DNA of 64,000 nt from Stratiolaelaps scimitus (taxonomy: Eukaryota > Arthropoda > Arachnida > Mesostigmata > Laelapidae). Location: positions 4,774,001 to 4,838,000 of the forward strand of contig JABWDB010000016.1 of NCBI GenBank assembly GCA_019614645.1, given 5' to 3'. The position numbers and the translations under genes were made by a program. Of the stretch, positions 1-11,031 are shown in pieces. Below the pieces are notes generated by a model, which was not told the DNA's origin, did no database searches, and worked only from the letters and a program-made list of their open reading frames with translations. Within the stretch, counting starts at the first letter, position 1; each line of letters starts with the position of its first letter.

Positions 1-1527
1 GCACCTCGCCCTCGTGTCCCTTCTGTAGGATGGTCTTGACAACAGCCTGAGCCACGTCCGAGACAAAGACGGGAGCCTTGTAAACACCTTTGCCGTTCCC
101 CCACAAACAGATCCAGTTATAGTAACGTCGAAAAAAATCGACGTAGTAACGAAGGAAACGATCGTTCGCGCCATAAATATCAGCCGGCCGGAAGATGATC
201 GCGTTAGGGAACTCCTCACGGACAGCTTGCTCGCCTTCCCATTTCGTGGCGTGGTATTTCGAGGGTCCTGTGGATCGCCATTCGAGACAGAAAGAGAGAG
301 AAAGAGGTAGCCACAATAATAAATACATTATTATTCGAAATGGTTGCAGAGTTAGCATTGCCCGCGCTTGGCAATGCAAATGCAGATGCAAAGAACGTCT
401 TGCTTTGAGCTGACCATCTCAGCTAACGGGGTGATGCCCAGTCTTGCCTTGCAGGCATAGAGTTCACTACTGCGTGTATAAAAAGTAGTGCTAGCTAGCT
501 ATTCATATCGTGAAAGAGACGGTGATTCCACAAAGAGAAAAAGGGTAAATTTCCACTTTTCAAGATGCATGTTTATGTGGACATCGACACAAATGTACAA
601 TAGAACGAATTGGAACATCAGCTCACGGACCGCCGGAGGCAAACCGATCGACAGGCACACTCGAAGTTGCCAAGAGTCTCAATACAAATTCGAGGAAGTT
701 CGATCGAAATTGACCAGATACATACGCAATGTGTATCGCTTTGGATTCTCGACGGCGTTTAGGGCTGAAAAGTGAACGAGCTTCTCAACGCCGTTCTCAC
801 GCGCCAGCCGAGCGATCATCCTGGCCCCGTCAACGTTAACATCCTTGAATGAGAAATTGCTTGTCTCATTATCCTTGCCAATCAGGTTGATGACGACATT
901 TGAGTATTGCATCGCCTGGAAAAAACGACAATAACGAGCAATATTATGACATACTCGTTCGGTGTACAGACGTACAAAGCTATTTGAAAAAGGAAAACTG
1001 AAATCACACCGAATTTGCATTGTTGCGGTAGTGTTTGTCATTAGGATCTACCGAGCGGAGGAAGCCACTAACTTTTCCAAATCTCCAGAACAACCAGGGT
1101 TGCCAGGACCCCAGTCATCTGAGGCAGACACAACGATGATTTCTCACGAATTCATAATGATATTATTATCACGTTCATAAAGGTGTCCATCCTCAGCCGA
1201 ATCAACGGATGCTGCATTCTTCTAAATCGTCACATACACACACACACACATCTGATTGGTGTTCTTCCGCTTTATCAACTTACCTTGGCGACACTCATCT
1301 CATCCTTCAGATGAAACGGATGAAATAAGATCTGGCCAAGATCTCCGGCAAGCTTCATACGCGCAACCGAATAGTGGTCCCCCCTGTAGGGAAGAATCAT
1401 CATTGTCCCGCATTTTCCCAGCGCGTTGACAACGCGTTGGCCGACCAGACCGGAATTACCAAAAACTGTCGCGACAACTCCGTTGAACGACGAGCGGCCT
1501 CCAGTTCCCTTGCGGATGAGCTCCAAC
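1..1527 (-). CDS. NDUFA9: NADH dehydrogenase (ubiquinone) 1 alpha subcomplex subunit 9, partial
   Basis: Accessory subunit of respiratory complex I in the mitochondrial matrix arm, with a short-chain-dehydrogenase-like fold. Three exons are visible: 1527-1284, 915-726 and 267-1 (running off the window). Donors are GTAAGT and GTATGT, and acceptors end TTCCAG and CACAG; the last junction is phase 1 (C+GA gives Arg) and fits exactly. The first exon carries the dinucleotide-binding glycines in VVATVFGNSGLVGQ. The second has SNVVINLIGKDNETSNF and GVEKLVHFSALNA. The third has SKYHATKWEGE and RPADIYGANDRFLRYY, all typical of NDUFA9. The exon starting at 1527 has no in-frame ATG upstream before a stop, so a 5' exon with the start codon and targeting peptide must lie further right; I could not find it. 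The acceptor at 1528 is pyrimidine-poor, so that boundary is the least certain. The C-terminal third is outside the window. Confidence 0.93.
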
Positions 1528-2984
1528 CTGCGAATCAACGTAATCAACGACCGGTAATTAGTAATTTCATCATCTTTACGTAATTTGGCAAGGCGTAACA
1601 AACGTAAGCTTTCCCCTTACGTATCGTAGAGGACACGTTTTTCTGCCGGATTTTGAGGTTTACAAAATCTATTTTTAGGTGTGAACTAGGCGTAGGTTTG
1701 ACAGGATTTACTGCTAATTAACCGAACACTCAGCCGGCATTTATTTTCAACCGGCGTTCGACATATGCCTGGGAGCCTGTTATTAACGTATATTCTGTCG
1801 AGAATGATTTTCTGGGTAAAATATACCTAGACGGTGGGGACGGTTCGTGAAGACTACTGCTTACCATATAAATTATGAGCGGCTATTTGCATAGCTCTTG
1901 CGAGCACAATTGAATTGATTCCTCCAGACAAATTTCAATACTAATTGATAACCGCCCACAGTGTTCATGAGCAACTTTATGCCACACAGTATATAAACGG
2001 TAGAAGATATTAAAATCTTACAATTAGAAATATACTAGTAAAAAAATAGATTGAATCACAAATGAGGAATGGCCGCTGCACTGAAGTGTAATAATGCTAA
2101 TTTGCATAATAATAATATTCGTATCGGCCCCAAATTACAATGGCACATAAGCAGTATCTGAATGTTTCTGAACATTTTGGGAATGGACCCTCATATATAA
2201 CCCCCTGTATGACTGATCTTTGGTATCACACTTCGTTACGGCTTCGCCGATCTGTCAGAAGATCTCTTGCTGGACTTCTCTGGGTCTTCTCAAACAGAGC
2301 CAGTGGCGGCAAGGCAACCATATCAGCAGTTCACTGTAGCTACCAGCCTTTAATATCTTAAATTTGTTTCAAAAGTCTCCCTTTCCAAGCCAACGCCGAC
2401 ATTCACCTCAGCTACGCTACCTATGTGAATGCTCCTAACTATCAAACGCGAACTATGGAAATCGAATGTTCATAGGGCGATCAGATACTTTTTCTTTGTA
2501 TATGAATTGGAGAATTCCACGTGCTCACTGTACTTCACATCGAAGGTGTCCACCGCAGTGATGTGCGACTTTGCCAATTAAAAACGAAACGCCTCTGCGA
2601 TTTATCTTCCCACTCCTGGAGAAGGAGTGGTGGCGTTTTTCCTTTTGGATTCCCTATCGATAACAGCGATGTTTGTCAACGCTCGCAGACACCGCCGGGC
2701 AGCGGTCAACATTTGCCTCGGCCAACCTATATCGGACTATGGCTGCGAGCTCGCGCTTGGCACTGATGTCGGTGTCGAAACGTCTCTTGCGTTCACTTGG
2801 ACAACGTTCATGAACAGTAGCATTGATCACGATATATTCTATATTCGGTCGATTACGATGTAGGGAGATTGACACCGAATAATATATAGGGAACAGTGTT
2901 GATGAACCTGCGTGCGATACAGTTACAATCACACAGCATTACAGTGACTTCATATAGAGTAGACAGGGGAGCTGTCGATCGACC

Positions 2985-3513
2985 TTGCTACCGCACGAAC
3001 ATAAATGTCTTACACAGGGAGGTAAACGGCTTTGTCGAGATTTGTCACCACGTGAAGATGTGACTGCGTTCTTGAGCTGGCTGAGAAGAAAATATAGCAT
3101 GGTCGAGCTGAAGAACATATTGCGTATGGCTGATATGAAGCTGCTTAAAGTCATAGTGAAGGGTACGCAAGCAAGGGTGAAAAATCGGACAACTGTTTTC
3201 CAAGGTCGTACGTGCGCCAAACTTTACGAACCTGTCACCCTTGGTGCCGAGACCCGAGCTGCTATCCCTCTTGGAGACCAAGCTCCCCAAGGGGGCCGTC
3301 CAGGAGGACCCGGAGAACACCTTCGTCCTCACACACAGCGACATTGCAGTGTTCTTAGTTGAGGTTAATTCGCGGAACAGGGTTCGCGATAGTCGTGTCT
3401 CTTCCGACCACAATCTACAAAGGACTCCGTCGCTGAACCGCTGCCCCAGGGTGGATAGTGGCGTCCTTCGACTGCAGTATACATTATACTTTGACAATTC
3501 TATAATCTGGTAA
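2985..3513 (+). other. unrecognised open reading frames, coding status unclear
   Basis: Two overlapping plus-strand frames are open here, 2985-3362 (125 codons) and 3241-3513 (90 codons). The minus strand is also open over 3045-3524 (159 codons). The plus-strand peptides contain charged, protein-like stretches such as TKLPKGAVQEDPENT, and switching frame near 3240 would keep a continuous reading. No family is recognised and no convincing splice sites frame it. It could be a decayed exon, an old repeat or chance. Confidence 0.2.
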
Positions 3514-4060
3514 CGCAATACCACTAGCCAGCGCAGTATTTTCAGTGGAATATATTGTATACCGGCTGTTCATAGTTGAGATCTGGACTAGTGTGATCAA
3601 TTGTTACGTTGTTGATGGCCATAGGCTATTCCCCGCTACGACATCCAAATAATAATGATCGGTAGAAGAATCGAAATATTCTATTATTTTATATTTTCTC
3701 ACTTTGTAATGGGTGATAAAGCAAAATTGGGTTGCAAACGTCCAGGCGCAATTGTTTCGCGCCTGTTAGTACCCCGTTTAGATCTTTAAAGCTCGGAATG
3801 AATGAAATCGCTTGTTTATAAACAAGGGGTGACTCCGAGAGAGGATAATAACGGACTTTGCTCGCGCATCCCGGGACATTCAAAGTGTAGCAGATCACCA
3901 GGTGTTAAGACGGGTCGGTTCACCCCTGTCTTCAAGATCTCGCAGATAGCTTAGGCGGCTTTCATTTTCGATCAAAAGTCATACGATTAGCGAGGAAGTA
4001 TTGTACTCTATGTTAGAATATATATATATATAGTTATTGTATGTTAGTTATAGTTAGTAC

Positions 4061-4110
4061 CTAAAAGGTTAAGAGCTGAGGCCTGTCAGATAGGGGAACA
4101 GCTAAAACAG
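4061..4110 (+). repeat. dispersed repeat family, copy 1
   Basis: Shares the core GGTTAAGAGCTGAGGCCTGT followed by CAGATAGGGGAACAGCT with copies at 6490, 25251, 56697 (minus) and 61621 (minus). This copy ends early, before the GGGTCAGCTCGAAAA part seen in others. Confidence 0.7.
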
Positions 4111-4594
4111 TAGTTATAGTTGTGTAAGTAAATTAATCAATAATGAATCCGCAGTTCTTGTTTGAATACATTCATTCACATTATGTTTTGAGTGCAGAGT
4201 ATAAAAATATCAAGAAATATCAGCATTACAACACGTTAACTAAGTTCCAGCATGAACCAGTAGCTACTGGAAGAAGTAGTACTGTGTTATGTATCGTCTC
4301 CACATTTCACGACCGAGTATTTTGTATTACCGATCTGATTAATCACTTGATCACTCTAGCTGCGGTCGATATGAAACACCAGCATCCACGGCGGACTGAA
4401 TTGAAGTAGATGAAATAACAACAGACACGTGGGAGCATTCTTGATCTCTACCATTCGTGATCTATTTGTCTTCCAACTTCGTAACATTTCGATGTAATAA
4501 TAACCGACGTTAATCACGTGTATACGGCGCCCCTAATTTCATAGTGCAGCCGGTCCACACCGAACATCCATCTTCTGAGTTCATATTCCGTTGT

Positions 4595-4624
4595 GCATAT
4601 TCCAACTTCCGAGTTGGAATATGC
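4595..4624. repeat. short perfect hairpin
   Basis: GCATATTCCAACT and its exact reverse complement are separated by the 4-nt loop TCCG: a 13-bp stem. It stands alone in intergenic DNA; no terminator or gene end is evident next to it. Confidence 0.8.
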
Positions 4625-5403
4625 GGAGGTGTTTTCACGCGAACTAGCGAACTACCTGAGTGTGCTGACCTCGTTAGACACGCGACAACGACCGCAGTGT
4701 CTCAGCGTCGAAACTTGATTGGAGTTTTTCAGGGATAAAGGGTCCATAAAATGGGACAAATTCAAGTCTTCCGATGTTCGTCATACAGCACACGTATATG
4801 GACTACGGCACAGGGCAACTTCAGAATAAGACTACAATATTATTCTCATGCATAACGCAGCTCTTGAACGGGATTTTATTCGGCAGTACAAACATGTTTT
4901 TTCCTAAGATCATCGATTTGTTGTTGTATCGTACACCGTCTTCTTTCCATCCATTTAGCCATGCAAGATATTATGTATCCGTTCTGGCTGATTCTCTGCT
5001 GTTGAAGGTGATATGAAATTGCCACCTGTGACTCTGAGCGAACTCGACTAAGTGCTGCTTACAACTCGAATCGGTCATGCTCTCCTTCGATGGAGGTTTC
5101 ACCGTGCGCGCGATGTGGTGTTCTAGGTGTTACGCGATATACGTGCAATCTGGACATTGTGATAGCAAGTTTTCACACCGCTAACTTGCCGGATTATTTG
5201 TATTCATTATATTTGAGATAACCTATCTTAGGTTAAGGCTATTGGCTTTTCCCCATATTCATCTAGGTAGAAACGCGGCTACCATGACAACGTGTTTCGA
5301 CCTCAATTGTAACGAATCGTAAATTTTGTTAACGTGTCGTTCCATACAGCTAACTGATAGTAACACACAATATGACACACGTAATGAGAATAGCTTGTTG
5401 TGC

Positions 5404-5409
5404 TTTATT
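5404..5409 (-). terminator. polyadenylation signal of the PM20D2-like gene
   Basis: AATAAA on the minus strand begins 19 nt after the TAG stop codon of the M20 peptidase gene, implying a very short 3' UTR. Confidence 0.7.
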
Positions 5410-5428
5410 GTCTCTGTGAATCGTCCCT

Positions 5429-8400
5429 CTATTTCTTCTCAAATTCGTCCTTAATCGACTTCAACAGCCCGGGCTGACAATAGATGTCGGCGGCCGATTT
5501 AGCCATGGCTCTCGCAGCAATAATTGTATTCTTCTGTGCACCGTCCTTCGCGACAGCTTCAGTGAACGCCTGTAAGAATCATTTCAGAATCGACACGGTT
5601 TCGTCAGGAGACGCAACATGTAAATCCTGCTGCTTAGCGGATGAACGAAGCTCATCTAACGGGCATTGAAATATTAAACGAACGGATTGCTCAACAAAGA
5701 ACAACAAGAGCTTCAGGTGCGCGCCTAGGTCACGCACACACAGAGATTCTTCACAAGCAGAACGTGAGGCATATAAAAAAGCAACCGGCTAAGAAGCGCG
5801 TGAGAATCTTCCAACGCGAGACGACAAGCCATCAAATCGAGAAGAAGACATACGACAGAGTGATTGGGTCCTTTGGAGTCGATGTGGAAGATCGGCTGAA
5901 TTGTAGGCACTGTCCAGGAAACATTGCCGACGTCAGAGGATGCCACGAACGTTCCCAGTTTCTCAGCGTCATCGAATTTCATTCCTAAAATGAGCACAGA
6001 TACAATTAATGACAAACAAATACGTTCGCAACAATTCTTCACACATCGTAGGCGCTGCGGTGGACCAGTGTGGCCAGAAACGCGAGCCACAAGCTTCTCC
6101 CTGTTCCGAGTCCCAGCTATATCTGATTTGACTGTACCTTTATTCATTTGGTTGTTGACTCACCAGCCGCGATCTCTCGGACTACCCCCCGGAGGCCTTA
6201 CATTGACTCGAAATGAACCGAGATTTTTTTGGAAATAATACATTTTCATTCGATCGTATTTTCGATTAATTGCCACTTCATGATTGGCAAATAATAGCAG
6301 AACGTTATTCATTCAGTATAAGCGATTTTGCAAAAATTGCAACGAGGGCGCAATATTACTATTTTATTTGATTGGTTGTTTTTTTTTTGAAAACGCGTTG
6401 CCTCAGCCGGCGTGGAGCACGCGACTTCATATCAGGGTCTGATGGCCGCCCGACAAGCAGCTTTCGACAGGTCCTCATAGTAATGTCTATAAGGTTAAGA
6501 GCTGAGGCCTGTCGGATAGGGAAACAGCTAAGGGTCAGCTCGAAAAACAGTCAGACAGATACAGTAGCAGAGATAATATCGACGGGATATGTCCACCCCG
6601 GGGAGGTGTGGACTTTTCGTAACACATTTCTCGTGGTAACACTGCCACACGACGGCTTCAGTACCCGGAAGTGTTCGTCCAACGGGAGACGAGATGGGAG
6701 GAGACCCCCTACCCGAATAAGAGTCCGTTACAACAGGTCAGTCAACGGGTGATACAGGCAGTACCGTAGCCATTAACGTGTCATACCATCTTTTTCGCAG
6801 TGTTGCTGGTACAGTTTTGCCAGCACCGAGTTGCTGCGCAGAGGAAGGTACGGTGGCTGCTGGCGTGTGACCTTGGACTCAGTGGCGCTCAGGAGGGCTC
6901 CGGCCTTCACGCAGTTGTCTACTCGTCCACCTAATTCGTCGATTTCGGCTACCGTTGGCGCCCGATACATAATCGAAAGTGACGCGTATTCGGGAACGAC
7001 GTTGGCTGCAGCTCCGCCATTTTTAATGATCGCTGACGAGATCACATCAAACATCGCGCAAAAACCAGAAACAAAAAATGAGAACAAGCAACACTTAATA
7101 ATTAGACAGATCTTCCGTTCTTCAATTTGCTGCGATCGTCATAAGGTAGCTGATTCTGTTGGTATTTGCTAGTAACAAAACAAATCGTTTCGTGAAACGC
7201 TAGCGTTTCATAAAAAGCCTGGATTTTACTAAACCTCAACCGTAGTTATATAAGCAATAGAAATAGACGCTTTTCCTTGTTCTCTCTTTCTCTCTGTCTT
7301 CAGTCGGTTGTATGGCCATCGATGACGGAGACCCTTACCGTGCACTTTACAGTTAGGCCTTAGATGTTGACGTAGCATCGCCAGCGCGTTATAGCAGCTG
7401 ACAGCTGCGTCAAGGGCGTTCCGTCCGTCCCACGGATAGCCAGCAGCATGTGCGGCTTTGCCATGGAACTCGGCCAACAGAACATTGACGCCGATGAATA
7501 GCGGGGTCGCCTCTGAAATTGAGCCACATTATTACACTGTAGATATATAATATAAAGTATATATATATATATATATATGCAGAAAGGCGCAGTCCCCTAT
7601 TATATTTATGCAGTAGGTGACTGCACCTTTTTGCTGTCGGGCATCGAACTCCGTAGTCTGACAATAATCCGTTATATTTAATACCGCCTATTACCGTTAG
7701 CGGTATTGGCAGGATGAACCATCATGGCTAGATCGATGTCCTTAAATGCCCCTCCTTCGATAAGCTTCTGTTTACCGCCGCCCGATTCTTCGGCAGGTGT
7801 CCCCAAGACAACAAGCTGTAAAACACACGAGGGCAGCGATAAAACACAGTAACAAATATATATTTAGGTAGGCCGCACTCCGTGTTACCAACAACGGGAC
7901 CCTTATCGGATCATAGAATAGGTCGAAAGTGATGTTTCTTCGCTTCAGCTCTCCTGGCTGGGGAATTATCCGAAACACAAAGCTCATTTGAAATTAAATT
8001 GCAAAACGTTCGTCTCTCAGGCCTGACCTTTCCTTTAATGCTGGGGTTCTTCTCAAGGAACGCCTTGATCGCTATTCCAGCGGCATATCCCGCCTCTGCG
8101 ATCAGGTTGTGCCCACACGCGTGGCCCACACCTGGCAGAGCGTCGTACTCACACATCACACATATCGTAGGGCCACCTGTACGGCAAATCCATCAAATAG
8201 ACCATACACACGTTAATAAAAACCCTTAAAGTTTTCTGTTTAGCTTCATGGGTGAACCGAGCTCAGTCTGGTAGACATAATAGCTACTACAACTCCTGGT
8301 TACAGAGACACGCAGCGTCCCATAACATCGTCAGAAAAATGAACCGTGGTCGATCATCCCCATCCCTCCAGCGAGGTCATGACGCGGCAACGAGGTCGGT

Positions 8401-9288
8401 CACTTCTTATACACTATGGCTTACACGCCTTTCACATGTATCGCTGGCGTTACTCGGTGAACAGTAATAATGATGATCGCATATCAATTAAAAAAGAAAC
8501 TGCACCTTTTTAGTTTAAATCTACGATTTTGAGCTGAGTAGGTGAGAGCATTTGAAATTAGCAAATGACATCATCACACACTGAGGATACTGACTCGACA
8601 TTGACGCGCGCGGACGGAGAATCGAACCCGGATCCCTACTTTGCCGGAGAAGCTACCATAGCATGAACTAACTTGGGGAGACTCCGTAAATACAGTTTTC
8701 GTTAAGTTTTTATGAGGGTGGGCTCGGCAATGCAAATAGAACCGAAATAACTTTATGATTACTCGAGAAAATAATCTACGAGGAAGACCTTTTTCGAATG
8801 ACGAACACAAATACACCATTGTCAATTTTCTGCTCACAACATTGTCCAGTATTGTAGTCAAAAAGCGATCGTAATGTGGCAGCTATAATAATTTCCATAG
8901 AAAAGTGTAACTGGTGACTCTTAATAGAGGATAACCACAATCAACAATCAGGGACCGTGCAAAAAATGGCATATGAACTAAACGGACCGCTTGCGAGCTG
9001 AATGTGTACACCAACTACATCAGCATAGCGCACAATCATCAGGAGGCCCAACAGAGCTCTGTACCCACCTGGCGTTTTCTCAAAGGTTGCCCTAAAGGCA
9101 GTCTCAACCTTCAGGTAGTGGTCGATCACGGTGAATCCTTCCTTTTTCAGCTTGTCCACGAGGTAGTTATGGGAGTTGTGCTCGTCAAATGCCAGCTCGG
9201 GATGCGCGTGGATAAATGTCGATACGGCGAGAAAGTCGGCCGCTTTTTGTGTAAACGCCTCCTTAATCGAGCTGTAGTCCGGGACCAT
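5429..9288 (-). CDS. PM20D2: peptidase M20 domain-containing protein 2-like (dipeptidase/amidohydrolase), complete
   Basis: Cytosolic zinc-dependent M20 hydrolase. The characterised vertebrate member cleaves beta-alanyl-lysine and similar dipeptides; the substrate here is inferred. Seven exons: 9288-9069, 8176-8028, 7815-7695, 7512-7339, 7032-6787, 5984-5854 and 5569-5429. They give 393 codons plus TAG, and every junction phase agrees. Family marks in order: [13 protein letters not shown] (residues ~26-38), the metal site [18 protein letters not shown] (~79-96), [11 protein letters not shown] with the catalytic and metal-binding glutamates (~128-138), a metal-site MVHPA, the dimerisation-domain signature [20 protein letters not shown], and the C-terminal [16 protein letters not shown]. 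The ATG at 9288 gives an N-terminus that starts just before the conserved region; a non-coding upstream exon is possible because CATTGACAG precedes it. An intron holds a dispersed repeat (6490-6550), and another a TA tract (7558-7578). The C-terminal motif has Gln (IQP) where family members I know have His. Confidence 0.93.
6490..6550 (+). repeat. dispersed repeat family, copy 2 (intronic)
   Basis: The fullest plus-orientation copy: AAGGTTAAGAGCTGAGGCCT, then GTCGGATAGGGAAACAGCTAA and GGGTCAGCTCGAAAAACAG. It lies in the PM20D2-like intron between the exons at 6787 and 5984, in the opposite sense to the gene. Confidence 0.75.
7558..7578. repeat. (TA)n tract, intronic
   Basis: About 21 bp of alternating TA inside an intron of the PM20D2-like gene. 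Confidence 0.9.
8606..8680 (-). repeat. tRNA-like SINE remnant
   Basis: The minus strand carries GGGTTCGATTCTCCG, close to a polymerase III B box, with a degenerate tRNA-like region before it. It sits in the first intron of the PM20D2-like gene. A functional tRNA fold is not evident. Confidence 0.45.
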
Positions 9289-10996
9289 ATTGACAAACTG
9301 TCAATGAACGATAATGATCTTCTTCGTTGGAAAAACCGGATTCTCTCGAAGCAGCTCGGTAACGGTTACCCCACCTGAGACGTGGATAAACATCGAACGT
9401 TAGCTTCAGAAGACCAAGGGGTCAGATCCAAATGCTCTGCTGTCGGATCGATTCGGTTTTGGCTTAGGTCCTCCGCTTTGCAGCTTGAGGACTCCATTCA
9501 CTGCGCGTTCAGCTATACCAAGGTAATAGGACTGTCGTAGGTGCGTATCAACAGTATTCTATTGGCAAAGGCGGATTAGAATTGTTATAGGGACTCCTGG
9601 AGCGAGTGTGACGAATAGTGACGCGTCACTTCTTTTGCAATTAGGATCGAAGCATGAGAGGTCCGGTGATTTAACCCACAAAAGTTGATATCTCCCTATA
9701 CGTGGAGGTGTTGGTACCGCAAGCAACGTTCGCTTCTGAAGTCACTATAGAATTCAGACTGAATTCAAGATAAAAATGGTCTTCCGTATCTCCGACTCGA
9801 ATGAAATATGGCACTCCCATGCATATCTGTTCGAGCTGAGGCGATCGTATCCGCGATATAATTGTATAATACTCGACGAGTGATGTCTATTCCCTCACGC
9901 ATAGGCACCTTACTGTAGAGGCGTTCAATTTTTAGATGGGCTAATTATAATAACAAGAAAATTCTCGAGAAGTCTACCACATACACCGTTTATATCTGAT
10001 TGTTATGCACCATAGAGAGTGTGGTGATATTATAACTTTATGAACGAGACTTTATGAACAAGTATGTGACAGATCAACCAATGTAGTTAGGTCTGTCTGG
10101 GAAGCCCATCTACTTACTTAATACATAGGTATCGTACACTAGGAGCGATTGTCATGGATCTACAATAGGCGCTCACAAATAGCCGTTCGAGCGAATATAT
10201 CCCCTTGAACTTCTTCAAGGAATGAAAAAGTTGCCCGGTCGCTGTCCACCGCATCGAAGATTCGAAATCAGCTTCGTTATTAATTCATTTAATTTAGCCT
10301 TCAAGGATCCCGGTTAGTATATGTCAACCCCCGGTGGTCAGGCCAGCTGCTCTTAATTGACGAATAGTGCACGAGGCCACATTACACCTATACCAAGATC
10401 CCTCGGAGTGTCCACATAGCGGTCCATTAGCTCGATCCATTGAGTACGTTCGACGAAGTACCAGAGGCAAATCGGGAGAGGACCTAAGTCAGTAATATCT
10501 CAGTTCAACAAAGTCATGAACTCGACCAACAAGTTCTGAGTGAGGCAGTCATCAAAGGGTACCCCATGGGATCCAAAGCACAAAATCATTATTTAATAAA
10601 TTACTCTATTATCCTTATAATTTCTATCTGATCTGATTAGCATTATTGCTGCTCAAGTTTTTGAATAAATTGAATGCCGACTTCGCTGTGCGAGGCACCG
10701 CGTGTGTTGAAGCTGGCCAAATGGCTATACATTGTTGAAGGATTTATAGGATTCTGTGAAAGCATAATCAGGCACACGCTTGTCAGAGAGCGTGTTGTTG
10801 GAGTGCTATAACATATCCGAGACGTTGAAGGACCACGGTCAATGTGAACCTACATTTACAGTATGGATAAATTGAAAGCTACCATTTAATATAAAATATT
10901 TATTGTATCCCGTCTAATGACTATAATTGCATGCACGTTTACTATTATAACGTTAGCTCAATAGGTTCCATAGCCAAGTGGCTGGTCGACAAGCTC

Positions 10997-11031
<35 letters not shown>

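Larger units (their letters stand above)
1528..5403. other. intergenic / 5' region of NDUFA9, no recognised gene
   Basis: About 3.9 kb between the visible NDUFA9 exons and the 3' end of the PM20D2-like gene. It must contain the missing NDUFA9 5' exon and promoter. It holds a short TA tract near 4018, one copy of a dispersed repeat (4061-4110), a small hairpin (4595-4624) and an unrecognised open block (2985-3513). Nothing else is supported. Confidence 0.5.

Noticed and set aside
1275..1601. NDUFA9 start at 1601 without an upstream intron
   Set aside because: The first codon there is TTG, a stop lies just upstream, and the extra peptide contains KDDE, unlike an import signal. An upstream exon is more likely.
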